A program made the position numbers and the translations under genes. Below, piece after piece: positions 35,340-46,820 of a stretch of 64,000 nucleotides of DNA (position 1 is its first letter; every line of letters begins with the position of its first letter). The notes under the pieces are model-generated. The model worked only from the letters and a program-made list of their open reading frames with translations. It did no database searches and was not told the DNA's origin. The DNA comes from Setophaga petechia (lineage: Eukaryota > Chordata > Aves > Passeriformes > Parulidae): contig JANCRA010000030.1 in the NCBI GenBank assembly GCA_024362935.1, forward strand, positions 7,608,096 through 7,672,095. Direction: 5' to 3'.

Positions 35340-35445
35340 ACTCCAAGGGGCTGTCGAACCCGGCGGAGGTGGAGGCGCTGCGGGAGAAGGTGTACGCGTC
35401 ACTAGAGGCTTACTGCAAACACAAATACCCCGACCAGCCCGGCAG
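35340..35445 (+). CDS. RXRA: RXRA exon 9: LBD helix 9
   Basis: A 106-bp exon between GCCTCTCAG and GTGAGC. It completes Asp (G|AC), then [20 protein letters not shown] and [14 protein letters not shown] plus two bases of Arg. This is the helix 8-9 loop and helix 9. Asp replaces the Glu I know from human at KYPEQPG (human Glu410), a conservative change in the helix 9-10 loop. Confidence 0.97.
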
Positions 35446-37599
35446 GTGAGCCCCTCCTCCTGCACCCTGTCCCCCTGCAAACCCCCTGCAATGGCTGCTG
35501 CAGCTCCCAGGGTCCCCTCTCTGCTCTGGGCTCTGTGTTCCCAGTGATTCCCTGTGGATAAATCCTTCATTTCTACCCGCTCCAGCTCTGAGCATCCCTA
35601 AAAAACCTCCCTGTGCAGTGCACAGAGCTCTTTATTCCCCTGCCAGGAAATCCAGCAAGGTGGGCAGACCTGAGGAGCCCCATCTCCCACAGCCCCAGCA
35701 GTGGGATGAGCACATGTGGGAAGGGGGGGTATCATTTCCCTTTTGAAAACCGCGGCCAGTGAAACCGCAGCAAAAATAGGACTCACATGGAGTTAATTTT
35801 CGGTGGCAGATGAGCATCATTGCTGGGAAGTGAAAGCCTCAATTGATGCTCTTTTTCTCCCCTCCCTGCCTCCCCCAATCCAGCTGGGAATGGGAGGGGG
35901 AATTAGGAATGTGTTCCTGGACGGCTCCGGAGCTGAGTGGGCGCATTTTCCCAGTTACAGCCTGGAGCTGGCAGCTGCCAGTTCAGCTCCTGACAGCTTC
36001 TTGAGAAACCAAGCAAAGCACTGGAAGCTGCTACTGGTGCATGAATGGTGGGGGAAAACAGCCCAGGCAACTGGGATTTGCATCTCACCTGCATTCCTGG
36101 CCTCGTGTGGATGGTGCAATGAAAAGGGAGCTTTCACAGTGGGCAGAGAGTGCCCTCAGAAGTGATGCTGGATTTGGTTTTTCCCCCAGTTTGGGTCCCA
36201 GAGTGCTGGCAGATGAAGAAAGGTGTGTTGTGCAGGGATTTCTGGGGTGTTGCTGGTTGGTTTGAGGCAGGCAGAGTGAGGGTGAGGGTGCCGTGGGGTG
36301 TGTTTGGTTTGTGGTGAGCAGGGGGGTTGAGGGATGAGCACAGGGCACAGAGCAGGGCTGGTGCCTCTCCCCTTCCAGAAATCTTTATTAAACTGCATTT
36401 CTGCAGCAAATCCAGAGCCAGACCCTGGATTGCAGAAGAGCTGTTCCTGGCACCAGGAGAGCTGCCTTGGGCATCATGGCCAGCAGCTCTTCTGGATGAT
36501 TCCCTCATGCTTTGCACATTGTGCAGGATCTGCAGCCTGGCACACACAGAGGGTGGCACAGGGACAGCACCAGTCCACAGCAGCTCCCCAGGGCTCTGCC
36601 TCAGTGCTCTGTGGTGTTTGAAGCCCAGAAGCTGCACCAGGGACTCTAGATTTTAATCTCTCACTGGCTTTGAGTGACCTTGTGCTGGGAACCTTCTTGT
36701 GTGATGCTCACACCCATCCTTGTGACCTGAGGGGTTCTGCACACTCAGGGATGTCCTGGGAGCTGAGCCTGGGCCCTGCTGCTCCCCTGCATCCTCAGAG
36801 GTGCAGGGCAGTGGTGGCACCACTCCAGGTGCCTCAGGAGGGTGAACCCCTGGGCTGGGAGGCCGGGGTTGCACAGGAGCTCCCCAAAGTTCTCCCAAAC
36901 TCTGGGCATCCTGCTGGCCCCGTGGCACAACGTGCTCACCAGCAAACAAGTTCTCCCTGTGGTTGAGCCACGTTTGGGACCTTCCCTGCTCCATGCTCTG
37001 GGATTTCTGCAATTCCCACCTTTTCAGGTGCCCCAAATCCCCACCCAGCAGCAGCTTGGGAGCACCCTGGAAACACCAAAAGGGAATTTTTCTGCATAGA
37101 GAGGCATTCCTAGGAAAAACCCAGCCCTGCTCCCCCTGTGCAGCCCCTGCTGCTGTCCTGCCTACGTGACACCCAGCAGCCTCAGGCAATCAGGGATCAG
37201 GGCTCTTTTCTCCCCTCCCAGCCCTGGCACGTTGTGCTCTGGGCTGGTTATCTCACAGTTAAACATATCCGAGGGCTGGAGCCATCATCTGGTTTGGTTT
37301 AAAGTGAAACTTCCTGAATGGGATGGTAGGACTGATTTGTTTTTCCTGGCTCTGCTCCCAGCGTTCTCGCCAGCTCAGCAGAAAAAAAAAAAAATTAAAC
37401 AAAAAATAGGGAGAGGGAATTGTGCATGCATGTAGAATATCAGTGTGCTTGTGCATGCCTCTGTGTGTTTTCTGCAAGGTCCCATCTCCCTTTGCTGCTG
37501 TTCAGGCCCTGATTTTGCATCAGGAAGAGCAGATACCCTGCTGTGGCCATTCAAGGGATTTTTCCCTGGGTTGGGAGCACTCACACAAGGAGGTGACAT
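35446..37599. other. RXRA intron 9, no gene seen
   Basis: About 2.1 kb of unique intronic sequence. A short A tract with a T-rich complement lies at 37380-37405. No exon candidate is supported. Confidence 0.6.
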
Positions 37600-37786
37600 C
37601 CAGTGGCACCTGGGCTGCTCCAAGGCATATAAAACCAATGACCAGTTGGTAAACAATGTCCCAAACAACAAAACACAAAAGAAGCAAAGGAAATAATATT
37701 TTTTTCCTTTTTCTCTGGGGCTTCTCAGCTTCCCAAGACAAGAAATCCTGGTGAAGAGATTTTTCCAAAAAATGTAACAGTGATAG
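37600..37786 (-). mobile_element. ERV LTR fragment, antisense
   Basis: Shares CCTTTTTCTCTGGGGCTTCT, CAGCTTCCCAAGACAAGAAA and TTTTTCCAAAAAATGT with the antisense LTR at 32031-32390, which it matches in order. Only the part that would be the LTR 5' end on the minus strand remains. Confidence 0.7.
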
Positions 37787-37790
37787 AGGA

Positions 37791-38502
37791 TGTATTGGGA
37801 GGGATGAAAGTTTGACAAGAAAGTCTCACAGATATGTGTGTTTAGCAGAAAGATTTTTGAATGTAGAATATGAAGAAGGAATAGAGATGGAAGCAAGTTT
37901 TGATATAGAAGAAAAGAATTGCTGAGCCAGCCTCACTGGATAACCAAGGAGGCAAAGGCTGTGTTAGTTAGAAGGGGTTTTATGGCTTAGAGCAAAGGAT
38001 AAACCCACCCCAAACAAGATGTTTTTACCAAGCAGAAAGAGAGCACAGGCAAACAAGTCAGCAAAGCTGCAAGTAGAAAAAAGGTCTCAGAGTTTTCCAC
38101 TGCAAGAAAGCTGAAAAGCAATTTCTAGCTTAAACTGTAATGTACTGACTTTTAGTGATTGGAGAACAATAACATGAGTATGGTAATTATAGTAGTTATG
38201 ATAGGCTATAGATAAAAAATAAGGTGTAGATTGGTTGTTCTGTATTAAGATTCTCAGCAAAGAAAAGTCTATAATGCAATGTAAACAAAAGAAAAGTCTA
38301 TAATGCATTGTAACCAAAAGAAAAGTCTAGAATGCATTGTAACCCAAACTCAGGGTCTCCAGGCCTGCCTGCAGCTGGAGCTGGCAGCTGTAGGCCCAGC
38401 TCTGTCACCCACAGCCCTGGGCTGCTGTAACTCATGGAATACAACAAACTGCATTTTGGAGAGCCCCCTGGAGTCCCCCATCCCTCATTTTGGCTCTTGA
38501 AG
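37791..38502 (+). mobile_element. ERV LTR followed by primer-binding-site-like sequence (intron 9)
   Basis: Starts TGTATTGGGAGGG and ends before the 18-base TGGTGCCCAGCGTGGGGC at 38503-38520. That sequence differs at only two or three positions from the lysine-tRNA primer binding site of beta-like retroviruses, as I know it. A 29-bp unit (GAAAAGTCTATAATGCATTG core) is tandemly triplicated at 38261-38345 in what would be the U3/promoter part. The LTR start is inferred. No gag-pol coding sequence follows; after ~40 bases a partial second copy of the LTR end begins. Confidence 0.65.
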
Positions 38503-38556
38503 TGGTGCCCAGCGTGGGGCACCATTGGTAAGAGCCTGAATGAGGGACACAGCTCT

Positions 38557-38683
38557 CCTGGAGCTGGCAGCTGTAGGCACAGCTCTGTCACCCACAGACC
38601 TGGGCTGCTGTAACTCATGGATACAACAAACTGCATTTTGGAGAGCCCTTTGGAGTCCCCCATCCCTCATTCAGCCCTTACAG
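38557..38683 (+). mobile_element. Partial second LTR end beside exon 10
   Basis: Repeats 38373-38500 (GGAGCTGGCAGCTGTAGG, GCTGCTGTAACTCATGGA, CAACAAACTGCATTTTGGAG) with few changes. Together with the preceding element it looks like an ERV whose interior and most of the 3' LTR have been deleted. It ends about 35 bp before exon 10. Confidence 0.75.
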
Positions 38684-38718
38684 GGGTGTCTGACTGTGCT
38701 GTGTCTCCCTTCCCCCAG

Positions 38719-38866
38719 GTTTGCCAAGCTCCTGCTCCGCCTCCCCGCCCTGCGGTCCATCGGCCTGAAATGCCTGGAGCACCTCTTCTTCTTCAAGCTA
38801 ATAGGGGACACGCCCATCGACACCTTCCTGATGGAAATGCTGGAAGCGCCGCACCAAATGACTTAG
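38719..38866 (+). CDS. RXRA: RXRA exon 10 coding part: dimer helix and AF-2
   Basis: Runs from acceptor TTCCCCCAG to the TAG stop; one base completes Arg, then 48 codons. [20 protein letters not shown] is helix 10, the dimerisation helix (human Leu419, Leu420 and Arg426 equivalents present). KCLEHL carries the ligand contacts equivalent to Cys432 and His435. FLMEMLEAP is helix 12 (AF-2) with the charge-clamp glutamate equivalent to Glu453. The chain ends PHQMT as in human RXR alpha. The exon continues into the 3' UTR. Upstream, an ERV remnant ends ~35 bp from the splice site. Confidence 0.98.
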
Positions 38867-41022
38867 GGAGCTCTGCTGGGTCAGTCCCTCGCCCGGCCGG
38901 GCTCCCTGGGGGCCCTTCCTCTGCTTTCCTCGGCCCCAGCCCGTCCCTCCCTGCTGTCCCCAGGGCCACAGGCACCGTCTGCTCTGCTCCGGGGCACCCC
39001 CGGCCTCCTCCTCCTCCTCCTCCCTGTCCGTTCGCTGTCACTGCTGCGTCTCCAGACCTGCTCGCTGGTTCCCTGTGCTACTTGTAGAGAGGAGTGGGAG
39101 CGGAGAGAGAGCTTTGCCAACCCCTGCCCCCCTCCCCAGCCGTGCCATGAGGTTTGGGATGAGCCACCGCGTGGGGCTGCTGTCACCCCCAGCCCTCCCC
39201 TGGGGACAAGGACGGTGCCAGCCCTCGGGGGCAGTGGGGTTTGGACGAGCCCCTCGAGGGGAGTGGTTGGACTGTGCCAGATTTGCAGCTGGGCTATTTT
39301 CAGAGGATGGAGTTTTTTGGAAAAAAAAAAAAAAAAAAAAGAGAAGAAGAAGACAAAAAAAAAAAAGAAAAAAAAAAAGAAAATATTTCTATTTTTGGTT
39401 TCTAACTATTCTTAGTAGTCTCGGTAGTTACTTTGCGGAGGGAGAGGCCGTGCCCCCTGAATGAGTCACCCCTGGCTGCACAGAGCCTTCTCCTTCCACT
39501 TCAGAGCAGAGCATTTGGGATTGAGCTGAATGCCCCCCAAAACACGGGGGCTGTGGCACAGGAAATGCCCTTTGGCCACCCTGGAGGGCACCTGGGCATC
39601 GCTGCCCACCCCAACGGTGTGGCCATGAGCCAGCTGCAGCACTTGCTTTAAGGCTGCCAGGGACTCCCCATGGCCCTTCCCCAGCTCCTGGGGGCTTGCT
39701 GGGACCCCTGGCCTCAGCACAGCACCCCAGTACATCCCAGTGCTGCCCCAGCATCCCACCGTGACCCCACTCTGGGGTTTTGGGGTTTCGGCTCACCCAC
39801 GAGGCTGCTCCTGTTCTTTCAGCCCTGCCAAACATTGCAAGGCAACAATTAGTGGGAGGGCTGGGCCAGGCTGGTTAATTGCAGCTGTTAATTAGTGGTG
39901 AAGCAAGAACAGGGCTCCCCCTGCCCTGGATCTCCCTCGTGGGGGTGGGAGGGCCTGGCTGGGTGGGAGATGTGGCAGCAGCATCATCCCTGTCCTCTCC
40001 AGGATTCTGAGAGCACCAAAAGCACCTTGGCTTTTGCACAACCCTTTCCTTGAGTCTTGGTGGCAGGATTTTGGGGTTAGGAACAGGAATATGCCCACGA
40101 CCCATGGGGTGGGATTCCCCCAGGAGTGTGTGGCCAGCGAGGGAGCCATCCCCCTTCCCCTCCCTCCTCATCTCCTGTGCCCCACCAAAAACACGAGCTG
40201 GAGAAAAAACAAAGCAGAGGATGCTGGGGAGGGTTTCCCCCCTTGGCAGGATGGACACAATGTACCTGTGGCCAAGGGCTTCCCCACCACCTGCATGTGC
40301 TCTGTGCTTTAAAAAGCAAAGGATGAGACCCCAAAAATCCTCTTCTTGCTCCCCATGGTTTGCAGCTGGTTGAAAACTCCTTTGTTCCTGGAGGGGGATG
40401 GAGCAGCACCCACCACCTCACTCCCACCTCTGTTTTGGAGGGGACACCGTTGCCACCTGCCTGTTGCCATCCCAGCTGGCAGCTGGAGTGCCCAGCTCCA
40501 TCCCCTGCAGCTCCAAAATAAAAAAAACCCACTCAGGATTTAGGATTTCAGGTGGCAGCTCCCCCTGGGGCTGGCCCCAAGTGGCGAATCGGCAGAGGCA
40601 GGCAGAGCCTTGGCTCTGTTTCCCCAGCAGCCTGCAAGCCACCGAAAATATTATTAAACAGCTTCACCCTGCAAGAATTTGCCAAGAAAACGAGGCAGGA
40701 GAAATGAAATCTGGCGAGGGTGCCAGGAAACACGAGCAGGCTGTTCCCTGCCAGCGCCAGGCTGGCGCAGCCCCAGGGGGGTGCAGGGAGGTGGCAGAGC
40801 CCAGAGCCCCCAGCCCTGAGCCCACCCAGCCCCTGGGCAGCCCCCAGACCCCGGCAGAAAGGAGCCTGGGGCTTGCTGGGCACAGAGGAAAAGCTTTGGG
40901 GATGTTGGTGGATGTTGCACTAGGATAAACCCGCCGGTCTATGGTGGGTTGAGCCACTCTTTTTTTCTTGGGGGGTGGCTGGGGAGGGGCTCTGGGGCAC
41001 TGTGGAGGCACAGTGGGAGCTG

Positions 41023-41388
41023 CCATCCCATCCCATCCCATCCCATCCCATCCCAATCCCAATCTTAGCCCATCTCATTTCATCCTATCCCATCCTGTCC
41101 CATCTCGTTTCATCCCATCCCTTCCCATTCTGTCACGTTCCATCATCTTCCATCCCATTTTTTCCCATCTGTCCCTGTTCCATCCCATCATACCCTGTTC
41201 CATTTCATCCCATCCCATTTCATGTCATCCAGTCTTCATGCAATCCCATCCCATCCCATCCCATCCCAACCCTATCCCATCTCTATCCCCATCCCTATCC
41301 CCATCCCATCCCATCTCTATCCCCATCCCTATCCCCATCCCATCCCATCCCATCCCTATCCCCTCCTATCCCATCCCCATCAGCATCT
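41023..41388. repeat. (CCCAT)n array in the 3' UTR
   Basis: Starts as perfect CCCAT pentamers, degenerates through TTTCATCC variants, then returns as CCCAT mixed with CTATCC; 366 bp. The same pentamer forms the right end of the window. Confidence 0.95.
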
Positions 41389-42154
41389 GACCTTACAAAG
41401 CCGAGGGTGAGGCTTTGCAGGGCCCAGGCTCATCCCTGTGCCTCAGTTTCCCTGCTGGAGCAGCACAGCCCCAATCCATGCCCATGGTGGAGGGGATTTT
41501 GGGAAAGGCTGAGCCTTGTCCTGGGGATTTCACTTCTCAGTGGTGAAAGGGAGTTGGGATTCCCTGAGCCCCCACAGCCCAGCCCAGCCCCTCCATCCTC
41601 ATCCAGCCCTTCCCGTGGGAAGGAGAAGCTTTTGTGTGTTGGGAACAGCCAGAGCAGCCTTAAAGCAACGAGCTTTGCATGAGTTTGAGTCTTTCCTTTG
41701 TATTCTTTTCACTTTGGGCTTGTATTTGTTGTTGTTGTCCTCATCACGATAAGGCTGAGTGTGGAGAGGTGAGCGTGGCTGAAGGAAAACAAAAGGCACA
41801 TTGTTCCCTGGAGAGGTAGGACGTGGATTTCACCAGCTCTCAGTACTCTTGCAAAAATCTGCTTCCACTCGGGTGATCTATGTGTAATGTTTATTTTAAT
41901 TCCTTTTTGTTGATGGGACAATCTTTAATTTTCTAAAGATAGCACAAACATCAGCCTTTCAGCCAGCTGCTGCCCCCCTCGCTGCACGTTCCACCCACCC
42001 CATACCCAATGCAGCACATCCCAACCCCCCCTGGCAATGCCCAGCTTCCCTTGGCACTGCAGCTGCCCAGGAGTGGCCTTGGGGCTGCCAGGGGGGTGGA
42101 AATGCTGAGCCCTGCTGAGCCCTTCATGCAACGGGGACAGCCCTGGGCTGGGCT

Positions 42155-42690
42155 GCTGACCCCAAAACCAGACTGGGGAGCTGACCCTAAAACCATGATG
42201 GGCTGCTGATTCCAAAAGCAGGCTGAGGAGCTGATCCCAAAACCAAGCTGGGTTGCTGATCCCTAAGCTAGGCTGGGCTGCTGACCCCACAGAAGGTTGG
42301 GAAGCTGATCCTAAAACCACACTGGGCTACTGATTCCAGAAGCAGGCTGGGGAGCTGCTGACCCCACAGTAGGCTGGGAGCTGACCCCAGAAGCAGGCTG
42401 AGGAGATGCTAATCCCAAAAGTAGGCTGGGGAGCTGATCCCAAAGCCAGGTTGGGGAGCTGCTGACCCCAAAATCAGGCTGGGGAACTGCTGACCCCAAA
42501 GCCAGGCTGGTGGCTGTGCTGTCCCCAGTTCCAGGCTGGTGGCTGTGCTGTCCCCATCCCTGCAGGCTGGTGGCTGTGCTGTCCCCAGGGCCAGGCTGGT
42601 GGCTGTGCTGTCCCCATCACTGCAGGATGGGAGCTGTGCTGTCCCCAAAGCCAGGCTGGTGGCTGTGCTGTCCCCAGTTCCAGGCTGGCT
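42155..42690. repeat. Minisatellites in the 3' UTR
   Basis: Two adjoining arrays: ~25-29-bp units with GGGGAGCTGATCCCAAAA (42155-42505), then six 29-bp units with GGTGGCTGTGCTGTCCCCA (42507-42690). They share the CCAGGCTGG junction, suggesting that one evolved from the other. Confidence 0.9.
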
Positions 42691-43238
42691 GGGTGGGTGT
42701 CCGTGTGTCCGTGTATGTACTGTAGATATCGACACTGTATAATACCCCACTCACATATACACTTAGAGAACTGTAGCAATTACAGACTTTTCCTGGCTTT
42801 TTGTGGTTTAAGTCGATTTTTTTTTTTTGTTTTTTTTTTTTGTTTTTTTTTTTTCCCTCTCCTCGCTTTTTATTTTTTTTTTTTTTCCGTGTTTTGCTTC
42901 CATTGTATCTGAATCCCTTTCCGAATTGGCAGATGCCAAATCTGGATTTTTATTCCTCGAGACAAAGGAACTGCATCTATTTTAAGATGCCTTTTTGTTT
43001 TGTTTTTCTTCTTTTTGTTTCCTTCTTTTCTTTTGTTTTTCCTCTTTTATTTTGTTGGGGGTTTTTTTCGTTCTTTTAAGCAGGTGGTTTGGAGTAAAGA
43101 ATAGCTTTAGCAATTCCCAATACTTAGTGATGGATGCCTTGGCTATGGGATACATAGATTAAAAAAAAAAAGACATTAAAATTTAGAATGACAAAAAAAA
43201 AAAAGATAAAAGATAAGGAAAAAAATATCTAAAGCATC

Positions 43239-43244
43239 AATAAA
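43239..43244 (+). promoter_or_regulatory. Candidate RXRA polyadenylation signal
   Basis: AATAAA in the context CATCAATAAAGTT, followed by a T-rich stretch from 43255 onwards. It is the only canonical hexamer between the stop codon and 43880 in a convincing context. Confidence 0.6.
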
Positions 43245-43262
43245 GTTAAAAATCTATTTTTG

Positions 43263-44132
43263 TACAAATGTAATTTTATCCCTTACCGTATCCTTGGATA
43301 TTTTCTTTCCTGGATTGTTTTGTTTCTTCTACAGAGATTGTTATAAACTCTCTCTATTTTTTCTCTCTTTCTCTCTGTAAGTGTTCAGCCACAGGGATCT
43401 GGAGAAGAGGGAGAAACTTCTGACCGTGTTTTAAAGGCTTTATATGAAATCTCTTTTGAAATAATTTTTTTGAATGAACTTTTTATTTTTTTTTCCCCCC
43501 CACTTCCAAAATCTTTTTTGGGGATGGGAGGGGGGTGGGAGGGAGGGGGAGGGCTGGTCTGGGGGTGTCTTTTGTCACGTATCTCTGGCGTTCCTGCAGG
43601 TCTGTTTTACTGTGAAATCACTACCGTATATTATTATTCACTTCAAAAACAACAAAAAAAAAAAGGTTAAAAAAAAAAAAAGAAAATGAGAAAAAAAACA
43701 AAAAGAAAGAACTGCTGCTGGAACCGCCAGTATTTTGAGAACAATTGTATTAGAAATGTGGAAAAAAAATGAGAAGAAAAAAAGAGAAAAAGAAAAAAGG
43801 AGAAAAAAAAAAAAAGAAAATATATGAGCATTTTAAAATATAACCCAGTCCAAGTCCTCGTTTGTTCTTGGTGTGTGTGGAGTTATTCACAGCGGGGCTG
43901 TCCCAGCAGGGCCCCCATTCCAGGGCACTGCAAATCCAAGGAAATCCCGGCTGGAGGAAGGAAGGAGCAGCCCCAGCTGTGCCCGGGACCTTTTCCCTTT
44001 CCCTCGGGTATTTTCCATGAGGGATTCCCCAATCCCTGAGGTGCCCGCTGTGCCTCGGGGGTGGCATTTCAGTGCCAGCCTGGTGGCACCGTGGGGACCG
44101 AGGCCACCCCGGGGGCATCCCGGGCCAGGGCT
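43263..44132. other. Downstream flank or extended 3' UTR
   Basis: T-rich then A-rich sequence, with G runs at 43520-43560 and A tracts to 43860. It may belong to a longer 3' UTR. No gene seen. Confidence 0.5.
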
Positions 44133-44671
44133 CGGATTTGGGAGCACAGAGGAGTTTGGGGGCACAGAGGGATTTGGGGATACAGAGGGATTTGGGGGGC
44201 ACAGAGATACAGAGATTTTGGGGGGCACAGAGAGATCTGGGGACACAGAGGGATTTTGGGGCACAGAGGGATTTTGGGGATGGGGATTTGGGAGCACAGA
44301 GAGATCTGGGGGCACAGAGAGGTTTGGGGACACAGAGAGATCTGGGGGCACAAAGGGGTTTGGGGGCTCAGAGGGGTTTGGGGGCACGGGGATTTATTTG
44401 GGAGCACAGAGAGATCTGGGGGCACAGAGGGATTTGAGTGACACAGATTTGGGGGCACAGAGGGATTTGGGGACACAGAGAGATTTGGGGGCACAGAGAT
44501 TTGGGGGCACAGAGAGGTTTGGGGGCACAGAGAGATCTGGGGGCACAGCGGGATTTGGGGGCACAGAGGGATTTGAGTGACACCAGATTTGGGGCCACAG
44601 AGGAATTTGGGAGCACTGAGGGGTTTGGGGGCATAGGGGGATTTGGGGACACAGAGGGATTTGGGGGCACT
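44133..44671. repeat. 18-19-bp minisatellite
   Basis: About 28 units of GGGGGCACAGAGGGATTT and variants (GAGATCTG, GACACAGAG). It lies just beyond the RXRA transcript end. Confidence 0.93.
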
Positions 44672-44749
44672 CCCACATGGGATGATGGGGATGTTTGCCA
44701 GCCCCAATCCCTCCCGGGGCAGGATCGGCGCTGGCAGCACAGGGTGGGA

Positions 44750-45260
44750 GAGCGGGAGCCTTTAGGCTGCGCTTAACCTGGATTTGTTGCCAGGTGCAAA
44801 CGAGATTGAGCTCGCAGTCGGGTTTAGAGCCGGGATAAATCCTCCCCCGCCGGCGGGTGGAGATGGAGAATCAGAGGCTCAATTCGGTTAGCGCCGATCT
44901 GTGTTTTCTCATTTGGGAAAGAAACGAGGTTTTGTCATTTTTGGAGGTTTGTGGAGGGCAGGGAGGGGGCACAGGGGGTTCTTTACCCAGAGCTGCCCAT
45001 TCCCCATCCATCCCCAGGGAGCCGGCAGCGCCCGGCCGGCCCCGCTGCCATCCCCGGCTGCCCGTGCGCCTCGTTAACCTCGGGCACCACTCGCTGTTTG
45101 CTGAGTAAATATTTATATATTTATCTCCCTCCCGAGGGTTTTGGTCCCCCTGGTCCCGGGATGTGCGGGGCAGCCCGGGATGCTCCGTGGGCTGCCCGGG
45201 TCACTGCTGCCCGCTGCTCGGCAAACCGCACCCCGCTCTGAAAATCGGGTTTGTTTCTAT
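44750..45260. other. CpG-enriched unique stretch, possible regulatory DNA
   Basis: Relatively CpG-rich and repeat-free with CCCCCGCCGGCGGGTGG at 44845-44862 and an AT-rich homeodomain-like block near 45105. There is no transcript evidence in sequence alone. Confidence 0.3.
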
Positions 45261-45390
45261 TTTAAACGATGCTTAAAACAGAAAAGAAAGCAAAGCCGAG
45301 CTTGCCACTGATTTTTGGTGGGTTATTTTTAGATCTTGTGTTTGATTCCTGCTTGTTTTCTGCTTGGGGGACACTCCCAGAGCCCCAAAC

Positions 45391-45786
45391 TGTGACCGTG
45401 TTCGCAGGGGTTTTTGGATGAGGGAAGAGATGAGGATCTGACTCCATGTTTCAGACGGCTGATTTATTATTTTATGATATATATTATATTAAAACTATAC
45501 TAAAAGAGTAGAAGAAAGGATTCATCAGAAGGCTGGCTAAGAATAGAAAGAAATGATAGCAAAGTTTGTGGCTCGGACAGAGAGCCAGAGCCAGCTCACT
45601 GTGATTGGGCATTAATTAGAAACATCCAACATGGGCCAATCACAGATCCACCTCTTGCATTCCACAGCAGCAGATAATAATTTACATTACAGCAGATAAT
45701 CGTTTACATTTTGTTCCTGAGACCTCTCAGCTTCTCAGGAGGCAAAATCCTAAGGAAAGGATTTTCCATAAAAGATGTCTGCGACA
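45391..45786 (-). mobile_element. Solo LTR with 6-bp target duplication (intergenic)
   Basis: A 396-bp element on the + strand from TGTGACCGTGTTCGC to GATGTCTGCGACA, flanked by CCAAAC at 45385-45390 and 45787-45792. It is closely similar to 31570-31957 along its whole length. It carries an extra ~20-bp internal duplication of CAGCAGATAAT with TTTACATT near 45667-45700. Confidence 0.93.
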
Positions 45787-45792
45787 CCAAAC

Positions 45793-46820
45793 CTGGGAAG
45801 GGCTCCGCTCTCCCTCGAGGAGGAGGAGGTTTGCACCTTGGCCAAGCCGTTGCTGTTTTTCCAGCTTCTGCAGGGATCAAAGTGCCTGTTTTGACTCTCC
45901 CCGCGATTCCTTGATACCAGCCGATGATTGTAATGCAATTAAAGCTCTCAGCGGGCGTTTGTTGTGTCTCCGGGCTGGGTGTGCGCGGCGCTCACCCTTG
46001 CCCTGGGAGCAGCCTGGAGAGCTCCGGGGCTCTCTGCTTTATCAGGAACGCCACAATTCCTTAAATCCTGGCCTGGGATCAGGGGGGACTCCAGCTTGCC
46101 CTGCGAATTGCCATTCCCTGTGCTCTGTGTGCTGGAGGGGGTGGGATGGAGAGTGGGAGATGCTGAGCCGGGGGTGCAGGGCTGGCTTTGGAAAGGCACG
46201 GCTCAATTTCTGAGCGTTCCCGGCGCTGACAGAGATGGAGTGGGGTCTCAGCAGAGTGTTTGGAAACCCTTAAGAGAAGGGCTGTGATCCCGGCCCTCTC
46301 CGTGCCTCGGCTTTGCGGCGAGGAGGGGACTCTCCAAACAAACCCAGACAGATGAGCTCTTTCACTGGTAATTTGTCACTTCATAATTGCCGAAGAAAAG
46401 CAGGTTGGTTTTCTCCTCCTGACCTCTCTCAAGCAGCCTTTTCACCCCAGCTGGCCCCGGGGTCCTGCCGTGACCTCTCGGGGTCGCCTCCTTGGCGTTC
46501 TGCATTTCCCAGTGACATTGCCATGGATGTCCCCAGGGACACCCAGCGCCAGGCACGGCCCTGCGTGGGTGGGGATGGAGCAGGGAGAGCCCAGAGGAGC
46601 CGCATTTCAGGTTCACACACTGTTCCAAACCAAACCCTGCAGCTCCGCCGATCCCCAGCGCTCCCCCTCCATCCCCGGCCGCCCAGGGCGGGGTGGGAAT
46701 TGCGCTCCAGGCATTCCCAGGTGGGGCTTGGGGCTGGGAAGCGCTGGGCGGCTCTTGCTGTAGGAGCTGAGCGCGGCTCAGCAGGGCCGGGCTTGCGGAG
46801 GCGGCGGCGGGCCAGGAGCT
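45793..46820. other. Intergenic, no gene seen
   Basis: Unique GC-rich sequence ending in a CpG-rich GGAGGCGGCGGCGGGCC segment at 46798-46811, beside the next array. Confidence 0.6.

Larger units (their letters stand above)
38867..43262 (+). other. RXRA: RXRA 3' UTR (3' limit inferred)
   Basis: About 4.4 kb follow the stop. Candidate signals are ATTAAA at 43175-43180 and AATAAA at 43239-43244, the latter followed by a T-rich downstream element. Unique AT-rich stretches typical of a vertebrate 3' UTR lie at 41690-41940, 42710-42815 and 42910-43330. Similar A/T-rich sequence continues to about 43880, so a longer isoform is possible. Embedded are an A-rich tract (39321-39382), a CCCAT array and minisatellites. 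Known RXRA mRNAs also have long 3' UTRs. Confidence 0.7.
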
